The notes beneath the pieces were generated by a model. That model saw nothing but the letters and a program-made list of their open reading frames with translations, ran no database searches and was not told where the DNA came from. Shown here piece by piece: positions 12,640 through 24,000 of a stretch of DNA of 64,000 bases (positions are counted from its first letter, which is position 1; every line of letters starts with the position of its first letter). The DNA lies in the NCBI RefSeq assembly GCF_040958095.1, contig NC_091160.1, forward strand, positions 42,210,194-42,274,193, read 5' to 3'. The translations under genes and the position numbers were made by a program. The DNA is from Procambarus clarkii (lineage: Eukaryota > Arthropoda > Malacostraca > Decapoda > Cambaridae).

Positions 12640-13145
12640 GTTTTTCTTTACGGGCTCACCATAGCCCGTGCTACATGGAAATTTTGTTCTGAGTAGCTAA
12701 ATCTAAAACAACAAGGAGTACTTCTACTCCCCAAGCTTGGACCAGGGCCTGATCCAAGCCAACAGGTCCAACAGGCAGTTGCGGAGCGGACCGCATTAGC
12801 TACTACAACAAAGTTGATCTGGCACTTCTTTGTGGAATGTGGAATTTTCTCATGAACACATCCACTTTTATACCGGCAATATTTCTTACGTTTAGTTAGA
12901 GATCCACGGCTATTCAATACTCTCTGAGTTCTATTACAGTATGCCTATGGCACCTCTGCTCTTTACTGACTATTATGTATTTCTTTCTGCACCTTTCGTT
13001 CTAGTATGTTGTGCAAATTTGGGACCTGGCCCTCCAGTATCTTCCATGTACTGTATATATTATTCTATACTGCTCTCATCTTCTTCGCAAAGAGCACATT
13101 TTGAGAGTTTTGAGACATTCCCAATAGTGCTTTATCGCAGTGGTC
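12640..13145 (-). mobile_element. LINE 3' fragment, minus strand
   Basis: The minus strand reads the tail of the same LINE type as 9360-11885. The segment atggaagatactggagggcc + aggtcccaaatttgcacaac near 13000-13055 matches 28297-28340 closely, followed by NIAGIKVD-like coding and the end LDQALVQAWGVE near 12720-12770. It is 5' truncated. Confidence 0.7.
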
Positions 13146-13419
13146 ACCAACCGCTGGTCTGCAGAAAAATCTGGACATTATTTGCATTTTTTGTTTTATT
13201 AATAATAAAACAAAAATAATATTAAGAAATTCTTATATTCTGAAGATTTTATTTTATTTGTATATTGTATGTAACATTGTATTTTCTGTTATATTTAATG
13301 GCATCAAATAGTTTGACTTTCATAACTATCATTTCTTGTTTGGTTTCAGATTCGACTGCAATAAACCCATAATAAGTTAAAAAAAAAATATTTTGCATTT
13401 GGTTAATACTACAAAAGAT

Positions 13420-13835
13420 AATGTAAATGATGATAATAGTAACAACAGTAATGTGTACACTTAACTGTGAGGTGACCAATGGTTCAGAGCCTCCACAGTC
13501 CTCGTCACCCACCATTACCAAGAACAGTCCAACTGGAGCCGGAGAGAAGAAAAAATCAAAATATCAAGAAAATATGATTTTGAACTACTTGAAATATGCA
13601 ATTATTCAAGAACTTGGTAGTGAGCTGCATCATCCATGGCCACTTTGTGTTGTGTTTTTCTGTGAGTTTATCCAGTGATGCCATGAAATTTTCCAAACTC
13701 TCAAGACACTGCCAGTCAAAACACCCAGATTTAGTTAGGAAACCACTTAAATATTTTCAAGGAATGCGTGAAAATATGCAAAAGCAAGTAATTGTTTTAA
13801 CAAAAATAACCGTTGGAGTAAGTTCTTATTAGTGG
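13420..13835 (+). pseudogene. hAT/ZBED-like transposase N-terminal fragment
   Basis: The frames 13427-13678 and 13596-13832 overlap and together suggest the start of a hAT-type (ZBED5-like) protein: KYQENMILNYLKYAI, then CVV-type BED zinc-finger half, MKFSKLSRHCQSKHPDL and KPLKYFQGMRE. At least one frameshift separates the two parts near 13650, where the first Cys pair of the finger is disturbed. The catalytic domain is absent. It is a dead fragment of a DNA transposon or a domesticated relative. Confidence 0.6.
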
Positions 13836-13839
13836 TCCG

Positions 13840-14430
13840 TGGCAGGCAATGGAGAGGATTCTATTTTTCCACTGGATGGGGGGGCGGTGTGTAGGACAGA
13901 CATATCCCTCGCTCAGAGCTTCACCGACATGGAAGCTGAAAAACCGACTATTCTGCATTGGAAGAAAATGCAGAATAGAACCAATGAAGAGCAGGAGTGC
14001 CGTGGGCACAATCAGAGAACACAGTATAAACATCAGAGGTCCGCGGTTGTTCAACATTCTCATGGCGAGCATAAGAAATATTGCCGGAACAACCATGGAC
14101 ATCTTCAAGAGAAAACTAGATCATTTTCTCCAAGGAGTGCCGGACCAGCCGGGCTATGGTGGACACGTAGGCCTGCGGGCCATTCCAAGCAACAGCCTGG
14201 TGGACCAAACTCTCACAAGTCAAGCCTAGCCTCAGGTAGGACTTGGGGAGTAGAAGAACTCCCAGAACCCCCATCAACCAGGTATATGTGGGCCTGCGGG
14301 CCGCTCCAAGCAACAGCCTGGTGGACCAAACTCTCACAAGTCAAGCCTGGCCTTGGGCCGGGCTTGGGGAGTAGAACAACTCCCAGAACCCCATCAAGCA
14401 GATATATGTGGGCCTGCTAATTAGCGGTCC
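13840..14430 (+). mobile_element. LINE 3' fragment with duplicated tail
   Basis: This is a plus-strand copy of the LINE tail: INIRGPRLFN, NIAGTTMDIFKRKLDHFLQG, VPDQPGYGGHVG and NSLVDQTLTSQA. The last about 120 bp (gggcctgcgggcc...gaacccccatcaa) is repeated in tandem at about 14170 and about 14290, and a third copy starts near 14408. Tail duplication of this kind may reflect template slippage during reverse transcription. Confidence 0.75.
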
Positions 14431-14876
14431 ATGGGATCATATTAGTGGTTCGTGGTATGGAAATTATGAATTTAGTGGCTGTGAGATTCACAGGACCGCG
14501 GACTTTATCGTATACATGCCGTATATGTTCTCTGTACTGCCTCTACTTCAGTAATCTCTCCTGCTCTGAAGGGGGAAGTATTGAGCAGTACTGAAGGCAG
14601 GAAAGCACAAGTGAATTGAATATTAAGCATTGTAGTGGAAGCCCTGTTTATGAAGGTTCTCATAATCCATCATATCATTTTCCTGGCTGATACCATGCTG
14701 TATTTGGTCATGTTCACATGAGGTAATAGTACAGTGATGCCATGAGACATCAGATATTGAAACTCTTAACTAAAGGGTTTTCATTAATAAGAACCTCATC
14801 CATGAATCTTTAGACTTGAGAAAACCTGGACAATTATGGTGAAGATTCGTGTTAATGGCAACATATATGCTCACAG
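14431..14876 (+). other. RXR upstream intron, end portion
   Basis: No gene seen. The 3' end has a plausible splice acceptor (atgctcacag at 14876). The preceding RXR exon must end in G to complete the Gly codon, and it was not found in 8073-14876. Confidence 0.5.
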
Positions 14877-15003
14877 GTCTGGAAATCGGCATGTCAGGGT
14901 CGGTGGAGCGGCAGTCACCCTTGAGCGTGGCGCCCGACACCCTACTCTCCCCCTCCTCCACCTCTACCTTCTCCACCACCAATGGCGGACCAGCCTCCCC
15001 AAG
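14877..15003 (+). CDS. RXR: RXR exon, A/B domain part 1
   Basis: 127 nt, entering in the middle of a Gly codon and leaving after AG. It encodes [19 protein letters not shown], then a Ser/Thr-rich run ending TNGGPASP. The donor is ag|gtaggt at 15004. The wording is very close to the amino-terminal transactivation region of other decapod RXRs. Confidence 0.9.
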
Positions 15004-18000
15004 GTAGGTCAGCTCTACCATACACACAATCACACTAACCTACCACTCGGAGACAATTTGTCATTTTTATTTATACTTTCATAATCCATAATTATGAAAG
15101 TTTGATCCACTTTGGCTACAAATAAATATTACAGTACATAAACTACATATTCATTTTATTGTATTTAATATTATTACTGTTTTGCCTGTCTCTCTTGTTT
15201 AATGACTTTATTTTCATTGCCACCTTTGAATTTATGTCGTCATTTATACGTAACTGTTTGTAAATTAATAGTATGTTATCTGGGTATTCATCATGTGCAT
15301 AAACTTAACTAAAAGTTTTTCACATTGTGAGTATTCGCCGTGTTCTTTCAGTATATCAACGCCTCCCTTCACCATTGGGTCGAGTGGTAATATGCTCAGT
15401 TCCAGCAACAGCAGCAGCAACAGCCTGAGCACCTCACCCAACCAGTACCCTCCCAGTCACCCGTTGTCGGGCTCCAAGCACTTGTGTTCCATCTGCGGCG
15501 ACCGTGCCTCTGGCAAGCACTATGGCGTCTACAGGTACAGTCACCTCTCTACCCTTCTCTCACACACTCCGTCAAGTCCACTTAAGTCAATTTTATAGTA
15601 TACAAGTTTCACTTTGTTTTAAGTTTTATTTAATATGCCTGATTGTTAAACGATTTGGCGGGTCGTATTCCAGGGAACATAGGATTAAGGACCTGCCCGA
15701 AACGCTATGTGTGCTAGTGGCTGTACAAGAATGTAAGAACTCTTGTATATATAAATATATAAATATAATACATACATTATTCTTCACTGCAGTAATCATA
15801 CTTTTGCATCAGCATGTACGGTGGACAACAATGTTTAAGTATAATTAATCTACAGTAGTAATATATTTTGGGCAGGCTGTTTACAAATTACATGGAGCAC
15901 TTAGTAAATATAGCAGTGTAGTGCACAATAGTCACACAATAAACAACCTTTACTTACCAATAGTCAAACATTCCCGTCTTATAATTACCTTCAAGCTATA
16001 GTTTTAACCTTTCTGATAGTGTCACCATTGAGCTGGCCACAAAATCCATAACTAGCCCTAGTTTATTATAACAAAAATAGCAAATACGAGAAAACGTATT
16101 ATTCTCGTTTTATATTCTAAGATATTTAGTCATACATAGATAAGTCATTAATACTCAACCTTAATGAAAGATAAATTAATATGCATAATAACCAATACCA
16201 TGTAGTCCCTAGTCCTGTCTTCAGTAAGTTCAAGCAATATATCACAGTTGAAACTATCAGTTGGTGGCTCAAACTGCTGTTTTTTTAACAGCTTTGAGAA
16301 GCGAGGCCTTGTCGCAGCCCGAGCACATCGGAACACATTGGCAAGATCCAGTTTATCCCTTTCTTGGTTTAATGGCAGTCATGGTAGCCAGCCTCGCAGA
16401 AATAGATTGCCACAAATGACATCACGACTTTGAGAACTGTCAGAAAATGTGGAATAAACTGCCAACTGTTCATGGTGAAAGTCTCCATGTATACCGTTAC
16501 CTTCCCCCTCACCATGTACACTGTTACCTTCTCCCTCACCATATATACTGTTACCTTCCCCCTCACCATGTATACCGTTACCTTCTCCCTCACCATGTAC
16601 ACTGTTACCTTCTCCCTCACCATGTATACTGTTACCTTCCCCCTCACCATGTATACCGTTACCTTCCCCCTCACCATGTACACTGTTACCTTCTCCCTCA
16701 CCATGTATACTGTTACCTTCCCCCTCACCATGTATACCGTTACTTTCCCCCTCACCATGTACACTGTTACCTTCTCCCTCACCATGTATACTGTTACCTT
16801 CCCCCTCACCATGTATACCGTTACCTTCCCCCTCACCATGTACACTGTTACCTTCTCCCTCACCATGTATACTGTTACCTTCCCCCTCACCATGTATACT
16901 GTTACCTTCTCCCTCACCATGTATACTGTTACCTTCTCCCTCACCATGTACACTGTTACCTTCTCCCTCACCATGTATACTGTTACCTTCTCCCTCACCA
17001 TGTACACTGTTACCTTTTCCCTCACCATGTACACTGTTACCTTCTCCCTCACCATGGAGCTTCACTCTTGCTGTGATATAGTTGTCCTGTTTCCACTGTA
17101 TGAATATGGCAGTTGATGCATTCTCCTCCTGGGGATCCGGATAATGCAAGTGTCTGCTGATAATGATGAGTCAATTACTAACATAAGACCGGTGTCGGTT
17201 GACCCAACACTTCCCCTGGTGCCAACACCACAGTTGCACCATACTGCTTCATACTCAACTGTCTACATCACATCACCATATAAAAATGATCTGATATTTT
17301 TAACACAATTCCAAGACATCAGGTAATTCAGATAATACCTTTCACTTATGAAGGAGAGATGAGAAATTTCAGGATAGAAAAATTAGAGCAGTAATGAGAG
17401 AATCTTAAGAGAATCTTTCTTGAGAGAATTCTTGAGAGAATCTTTCGGGATAAAATGTCATCAGTGGAGTTGTACAAGGTTCAGTACAATATGAGTACCC
17501 CAGTAATCTTCATTGACTATATAAATGAGCTGCCTGATGGTATTCGAAGTTGTGTGAATATGTTGATGGAACATTCTAGCTACTAGGAAAGCAAAAGACT
17601 TAGATGAATGTTATGCCCCTCAAAATTATCTAAACAAAATAATCAGATGGAGCGACACATGGCATGACAAAGTAGCATAATATTTGACGGTAAAATGCTT
17701 TTTAAAAACTTTGACCAGGGTCGAAGGTATTCCATATCTACAGGTTACTACAAAAAATTACCTATTCTACATGGACATTTAATTCACATGAACCCGTCTG
17801 AGAACTAAGCCGCACACCAGAAGACGAGATGACGAGGTTTCCTTATCGACTTGATAATGGTCCAGGACGGACCGAAACGTCGCCGTCTCCTCGTCTTCTG
17901 GTGTGTGGTTTAGTTCTCATATCTTCAAGCCATGTTATTGCAACTCATCATCTGCATGAACACTTCTCTTATTGGAATACAGCAATAGTACTGTCCAAAT

Positions 18001-21000
18001 TTCTCTTAGACTTAAGTACTGAACTTGGTAACACTATCTATACAATGTATATTTTCAGTCATGTTGCCCTCTTAGTAGTTTAAATAATAATATTCAACAA
18101 TTTATAAAGTTTATTTTTTATGATTTACTCATAATGCAACACAGTGCTGTAGTTTGTCATAAGATATATTCCCATAGGAGTCTTGGGGTACTTAGTGGGG
18201 GGGGGGGGAGGGGCTGTTAACAAGCCACCGGCTTCCTGTCCTTGTCAAGGCCACTGGCGAGATGGTGGCCCTTGGGTGAATTCGGGTACAGTATTTTTGT
18301 CAATTACTATACCTTCGTACAGTGTAACCATATTTAGTTTAACAATAAAATATTGTAACTGCTATCCTGATCTGTTTTTACAGTAGCCATCTTGTTACAT
18401 AAATTCCAGAGGAAGACATTGAAATTTTTTATATATTTAGTATAATCTTAATTCAAAAAATCCAAATTTTATTGCAATACTGTACAGTATTTGCATGCAC
18501 ATGGCTATTTTTACTTCAAACACAACTGCCTGGTTCTTTTACGTCAACTAGTTTCCCAGCCTGGTACCCTTTTTTGGTAATTACAGTACTCAATTACAAT
18601 ATGCCCTCACATAGCATGATGATTATTTTTTTTTTACAAGAAGGTACATTGAGTTTTGTAACAATTTTGGGGTGGCTATACAATGCATAAATATTAGTAC
18701 AATGAACAGCTACAAATTCATGAAAATTGATAGTAGTTAAATTACTTGCTTACCTTCTTGCAAAGTCACTAATAGGCAGCGTATTTTAGACAGGTCTAGT
18801 GGCTAACAAAACAAATAAAATATACAGTAAGAATTTAGTGATTTTAGCAGTGAAGTGACATACAGTCTTAAAACTCATGTGCTTTAATGGACACTTAAAC
18901 TAGTGGATATATTTTATAGTTAACATGTAGAGCAGAGCTCCTGTTTTGTTTAAGGTAATGACAATTTAGTACTGTTACTACAGGTTGCATAATGTGGATA
19001 AAAGGATGGTGAATTTCTAACAAGGAAATTAAATTCTATTTTAATTTTTAAAAAGTAAATGTTGTTCATTACTTCATCACAATATAAAGGGAGTTCCATA
19101 TCACAGATACATTAATTTACCTGGTGTTTGCATAGATGTATGTACACAATCAAAAAGTTACAGGGAATTACTTCTTGTGTAATAATATTAATTAGTGCAA
19201 TTACATCCATCAAGGGAGTGTGTAAAGAGATAGTACAGAAACAAAGTTTTCTAAGTACAGTACAGAAGACTGAGAACATGCAGGCGATGAGTCACAATAA
19301 CGTGGCTAAATAATGTTGACCAGACCACACACTAGAAGGTGAAGGGACGACGACGTTTCGGTCCGTCCTGGACCATTCTCAAGTCCACTGTGAGACTTGA
19401 GAATGGTCCAGGACGGACCGAAACGTCGTCGTCCCTTCACCTTCTAGTGTGTGGTCTGGTCAACAAGACCGAGAACATGTATGGAATACAGTACTGTATG
19501 CATATTTAGCATGCCTATAGATTTGAACAGAAGAGTTCTATGTTGCCAAAAGACAATTTCTTATACAGTATAGCTGATTTTTGTCAAGTGATGATGGCTT
19601 TGATGCAGTTTGTAGTAGAGAAGCCTTGTGTTATGCCAAGCTATGAGAAGAATATAGAAGTAGTATCAGTCTCCGTGGCATAGTGGTAAGACACTCGCCT
19701 GGCGTTCCACGAGCGCTTTGTTCTGGGTTCGTATCCTGGCCGGGGAGGATTTACTGGGCGCAAATCCTTAACTGTTGCCTCTGTTTAACTCAACAGTAAA
19801 ATGGGATCCTGGTTGTAAAAACAATTCTTCGCGGGGGGTCATATTCCAGGGAACATAGGATCAAGGACTTGCCCGAAATGCTACGCGTACTAGTGGCTGT
19901 ACAAGAATGTAAGAATGCTTATGTATATATATATACACTCTATATATATATAAAAAAGTGTTCCAAAGATATTTCAAAGCAAAATTCATTACTCTCATAT
20001 CAGTAAAACATCTACCACTTTCTAGCTACAAAGATACCGTGTTGTATAAAACAGATTTGTACACTCATTAGTAATGTGAGTAAACATTATCTTTCATGTC
20101 ATCTTTGAAGCACCTAAGGGTACAACAGAAGTGGTAGAATATATGAAATTTGTTGTGATGAAACAAATGCTGTTTAATATACTTCAAAGTATAAAACATT
20201 AATAAAATCGAGGTTAGCTTGCACTGCATGAGTTACAAGAGACAAGGATGTGATAGTAAGACACAATAATATTGCTATACACAAAATAAGCACTACATAT
20301 ACATGCACTGGTATGTGAGTATATGGTCTTTATAAGTACTAAAGTACTTATTATCTTTATAAGTACTAAAGTACTTATTATCTTTATAAGTACTAAAGTA
20401 CTTATTATCTTTATAAGTACTAAAGTACTTATTATCTTTATAAGTACTAAAGTACTTATAAAGTACTGTATATGGTCTACTCTACATTACTGACTTTTAA
20501 AAAGACATTTACAGTAACAAAGTACTTTATTCATTACTGTATATTTATGGCTTTAACATTGAGCTTAATATTATTTTCACACATTTTACAGCTGTGAGGG
20601 CTGCAAAGGATTTTTCAAACGAACAGTTCGCAAAGACCTAACTTATGCCTGTCGAGAGGACAGATCCTGCACCATTGACAAGAGACAAAGGAACCGATGC
20701 CAGTATTGCCGATACCAGAAATGTTTATCCATGGGCATGAAGAGAGAAGCGGTCCAGGTAGGGGCAGTAGAGGTGGGCTTGGTTGTTCTGCACTGGGCAG
20801 ACATCCTTAACTTTCTGTTGTCTGCATGATTGTTGTATACACGATGATGGATTGGGAGCCTTAGACTCAATACAAATTAGAGTGATTGAAATTATGAAAC
20901 AAAATTGACATAAGCTCTCCATCCATCATAGAAAAATGTATGATAAAGTCCTTTCACACTGGCCATGAATGCAAGCCATAATTCTCAAAGGATACGCACT

Positions 21001-24000
21001 AAATGTGCTTTTGATGAACGTGGCCGCTGTAATAGACTTTATCATCGGATTTTATATCTGAATACAGTTTTATTTGTTGTAACAATTGTGTTTCTTCATG
21101 ACTTTCAGGAGGAGCGCCAACGTACAAAAGGAGACAAAGGAGACGGCGACACAGAATCATCATGTGGAGGCATCTCGGATATGCCAATTGCAAGTATCCG
21201 TGAGGCAGAACTCAGCGTTGAACATACAAATGAGCATCCACTTGACCAAGGGGTAAGCTTTCATATTTATATCATGTGAAATTATTCAGGTATTATTTAC
21301 AGTAACATTGAAGTTTATTTATTTACAATAATGGGGAAAATGGATGGAGAAAAATGGATGGGTATACTGTATTAAGGGTTTGAACCTTACCCAATAATAT
21401 ATACATTATTATCGTAAGAGTCCATATTACAGTTAGATACTGTGTCTTCATCTGGGGTTAATCTATGCATTAAATTACCTAACATTACACATGCAGGAGA
21501 AAGCGGCAAACCTGTATTTAAAACAAAAGTTTGTCCTGGTATTCACACCACACACAATGCATATTACACAAGTATTGTATTACTTAGAAAACAGTATGAG
21601 ACAAAAAATGTAATGTTTCTATCACATGAATTCTCCCTAACTTCCCAGTAGTCCTAGCTGTCACCTCAACAAACTAGTTTAGAGACCATTTCTTCCAGTA
21701 GTAGCTAATACAATCCTTGTAGAGAGAGAGCTTAGTGAAAAATCATGTACTACAGTATCAAAGGGGGGCCGGTCGGCCGAGCGGACAGCACGCTGGACTA
21801 GTGATCCTGTGGTTCTGGGTTCGATCCCAGGCGCTGGTGAGAAACAATAGGCAGAGTTTCTTTCACCCTATGCCCCTGTTACCTAGCAGTAAAATAGGTA
21901 CCTGGGTGTTAGTCAGCTGTCACGGGCTGCTTCCTGGGGGTGGAGGCCTGGTCGAGGACTGGGCCGCAGGGACACTAAAAAGCGCCAAAATCATCTCAAG
22001 ATAACCTCAAGATAACCATCATACTATTGTACCACACAAAATGGTACACCTTGTCTACCACTTTGATAGCAAAGAAAATACCTGGAAGTAGTAAAAAGTC
22101 CAGTATGGGCTCACCAAGTGAATTCTGGAGACTTTAATAAATCAATGGTTGCCTTGGGAGATAGTGTGTGGTAGGGTATGGTGTTCATGGTAGATATGGT
22201 GTGGTGGGAGACGTCTGACCGAGGAGTTATAATGTGGCTGGGCAGGGAACGTGAAGTGTAATGTGGCTGGAGGGGGGGGGGGGGTGACCTGGGCAGTATA
22301 ATATAGTATGGGTTGGTGGTCTCTGGAAGCACCACACAGTGTACCTAAATGTACCCGTAGTGTTGCCTAAATGAATTACAATATAATGGAATTAGGGCAC
22401 AAGTCTTCCTGGACTGCCTTTCAATAATTATATCTTCAGTTTTAAACATTTTATATCCAGGAAAATCTTTAGAAATCTTCAACATTAGTTTTCAAACAGA
22501 AATGAACATGGCTAAGGAAGGTGAGGTGGATAATATTGTTGACGGCACGTGTGACCAAACCATTTTGTCCAAGCTTTTTTTTACATTAAGGGTTATTTGC
22601 AGGTATTATCTCAACATAAAAAAAGCTAGTTAGATTTGGTACATAGATTTTGTACATCATAGTACAAAAATATATGGTGAATATTTTATTGGAATTTTCA
22701 TTTCGGATAACTAATGAACATGGCGAATCACTTCAAATTTACACCATATGTTTATGTGCTTACGCCATATGTTTATGTGCTTACACCATATGTTTATATG
22801 GTGTAAGATTGTTAAATGTAATGTTACAATTTGAACAATTTTGGGCTCATTGTCATAATTTTCGTAACAAATTATAGTTTACTTAGTGAGGCTAAAAGTT
22901 TCCTTTTGGCTAATATGCCAAAACTGATATAGTTGAATTACATCATATTTGGTGCACATTGGTCGTGGAAAATGTCTGAGGATGTATGATATATTCCTTG
23001 TGTGTTTCACAGCCACAGTTTTTATTTTTTAATTAAAGTTTTTTGGGGTCAATGTCAATAATTTATTCAGTTTGTATAAAGTGTCATTGAGCTTTGAGTG
23101 AAGGATTATCCTGTATTGGGATGCAAAAGTGTGGCCACAAAAGAAACATTTCTAAGCAGCCTTATCTAAATGCACTCTCCTTGCCTTTTGTATTCCACCT
23201 CATGTCCTCGTGGAACCTTTCCTGCGTATAATCCTACGTTTCACCTTTCCAGACTATTGGACGTGTACTAATCTTACTAACTCTACTTCATTCTTTTATA
23301 TTCTTGCAATCACATCATATCTCACCCTCTTCCTTCGTCTTAATGATCACAATGAATTTTTTTTTATACTACCAACTCACACCTTATACTCTTGTCCTCT
23401 GCCATCCTGCATCTTCCATACATTTACCCCTATAATTGTATTGATGTGCAGCTTTCCAACCCCTCTAGTGGCAGTTTTGGGAACTGCCACGCACTGACAA
23501 AATGTCCACGTTAACAAACGTGTGCACCAACAAAAATGCACTGCTAATGATATCATCATCTCCAGTTCAGTGGAATTCCATGGAAGTGGTCTCAAAACCA
23601 CTCATTAATTTTTAAGCTTTATGTGGACGTCATAACTATCATGGAAGCAAAAGCTGAGAAATCTGGATAAATACCATATAGCCAAATCTAGAGAACTCCC
23701 ATGACAAAAATAATTGTATTAAAGGCAATGCTTGCTTGAGTAACCCAGAGTATGAAGAGCAAGTTAAACCATCAGTAACCTCTAGCAGCACAAGTGCACT
23801 CAATAGTCTAGTTGTTGATGTGTTAAAAAAATAAAAAATAAAATATGGCCTATGAAACTATCTCCCATAATACAAGAATTTAAAAAGGCAGAAATATATA
23901 CACAGCATTAATGAAGATCTGTGTTCTCAGAATGTCAGTGGGGCAATCTAAACATTCCATACTAAAGGAAATGAAGATTGGCAAGACAGCTGCCTTTAAC

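Larger units (their letters stand above)
19315..19464. repeat. Perfect-looking 150-bp palindrome with two hammerhead-like cores
   Basis: The sequence from gttgaccagaccacacacta to its complement at 19445-19464 is symmetric about 19389, with a few unpaired bases at the centre. Each arm contains the same core, one per strand. It looks like two copies of one short element joined head to head. Confidence 0.88.
15535..20591 (+). other. RXR: RXR intron 2 (5.06 kb)
   Basis: Holds a SINE tail (15655), a 27-bp minisatellite (16486), an RT fragment (17450), two hairpin elements with hammerhead-like cores (17799, 19315), a full SINE (19665) and a palindromic 27-bp array (20327). I see no coding sequence of its own between 17940 and 19310, only AT-rich DNA. 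Confidence 0.85.

Noticed and set aside
16369-17149. Long frames on both strands over 228-256 codons
   Set aside because: 27-bp tandem repeat with unit length divisible by three; no splice or domain evidence.
23210-23600. Plus-strand frame of 95 codons and antisense frame
   Set aside because: No domain, no splice context, low-complexity composition.
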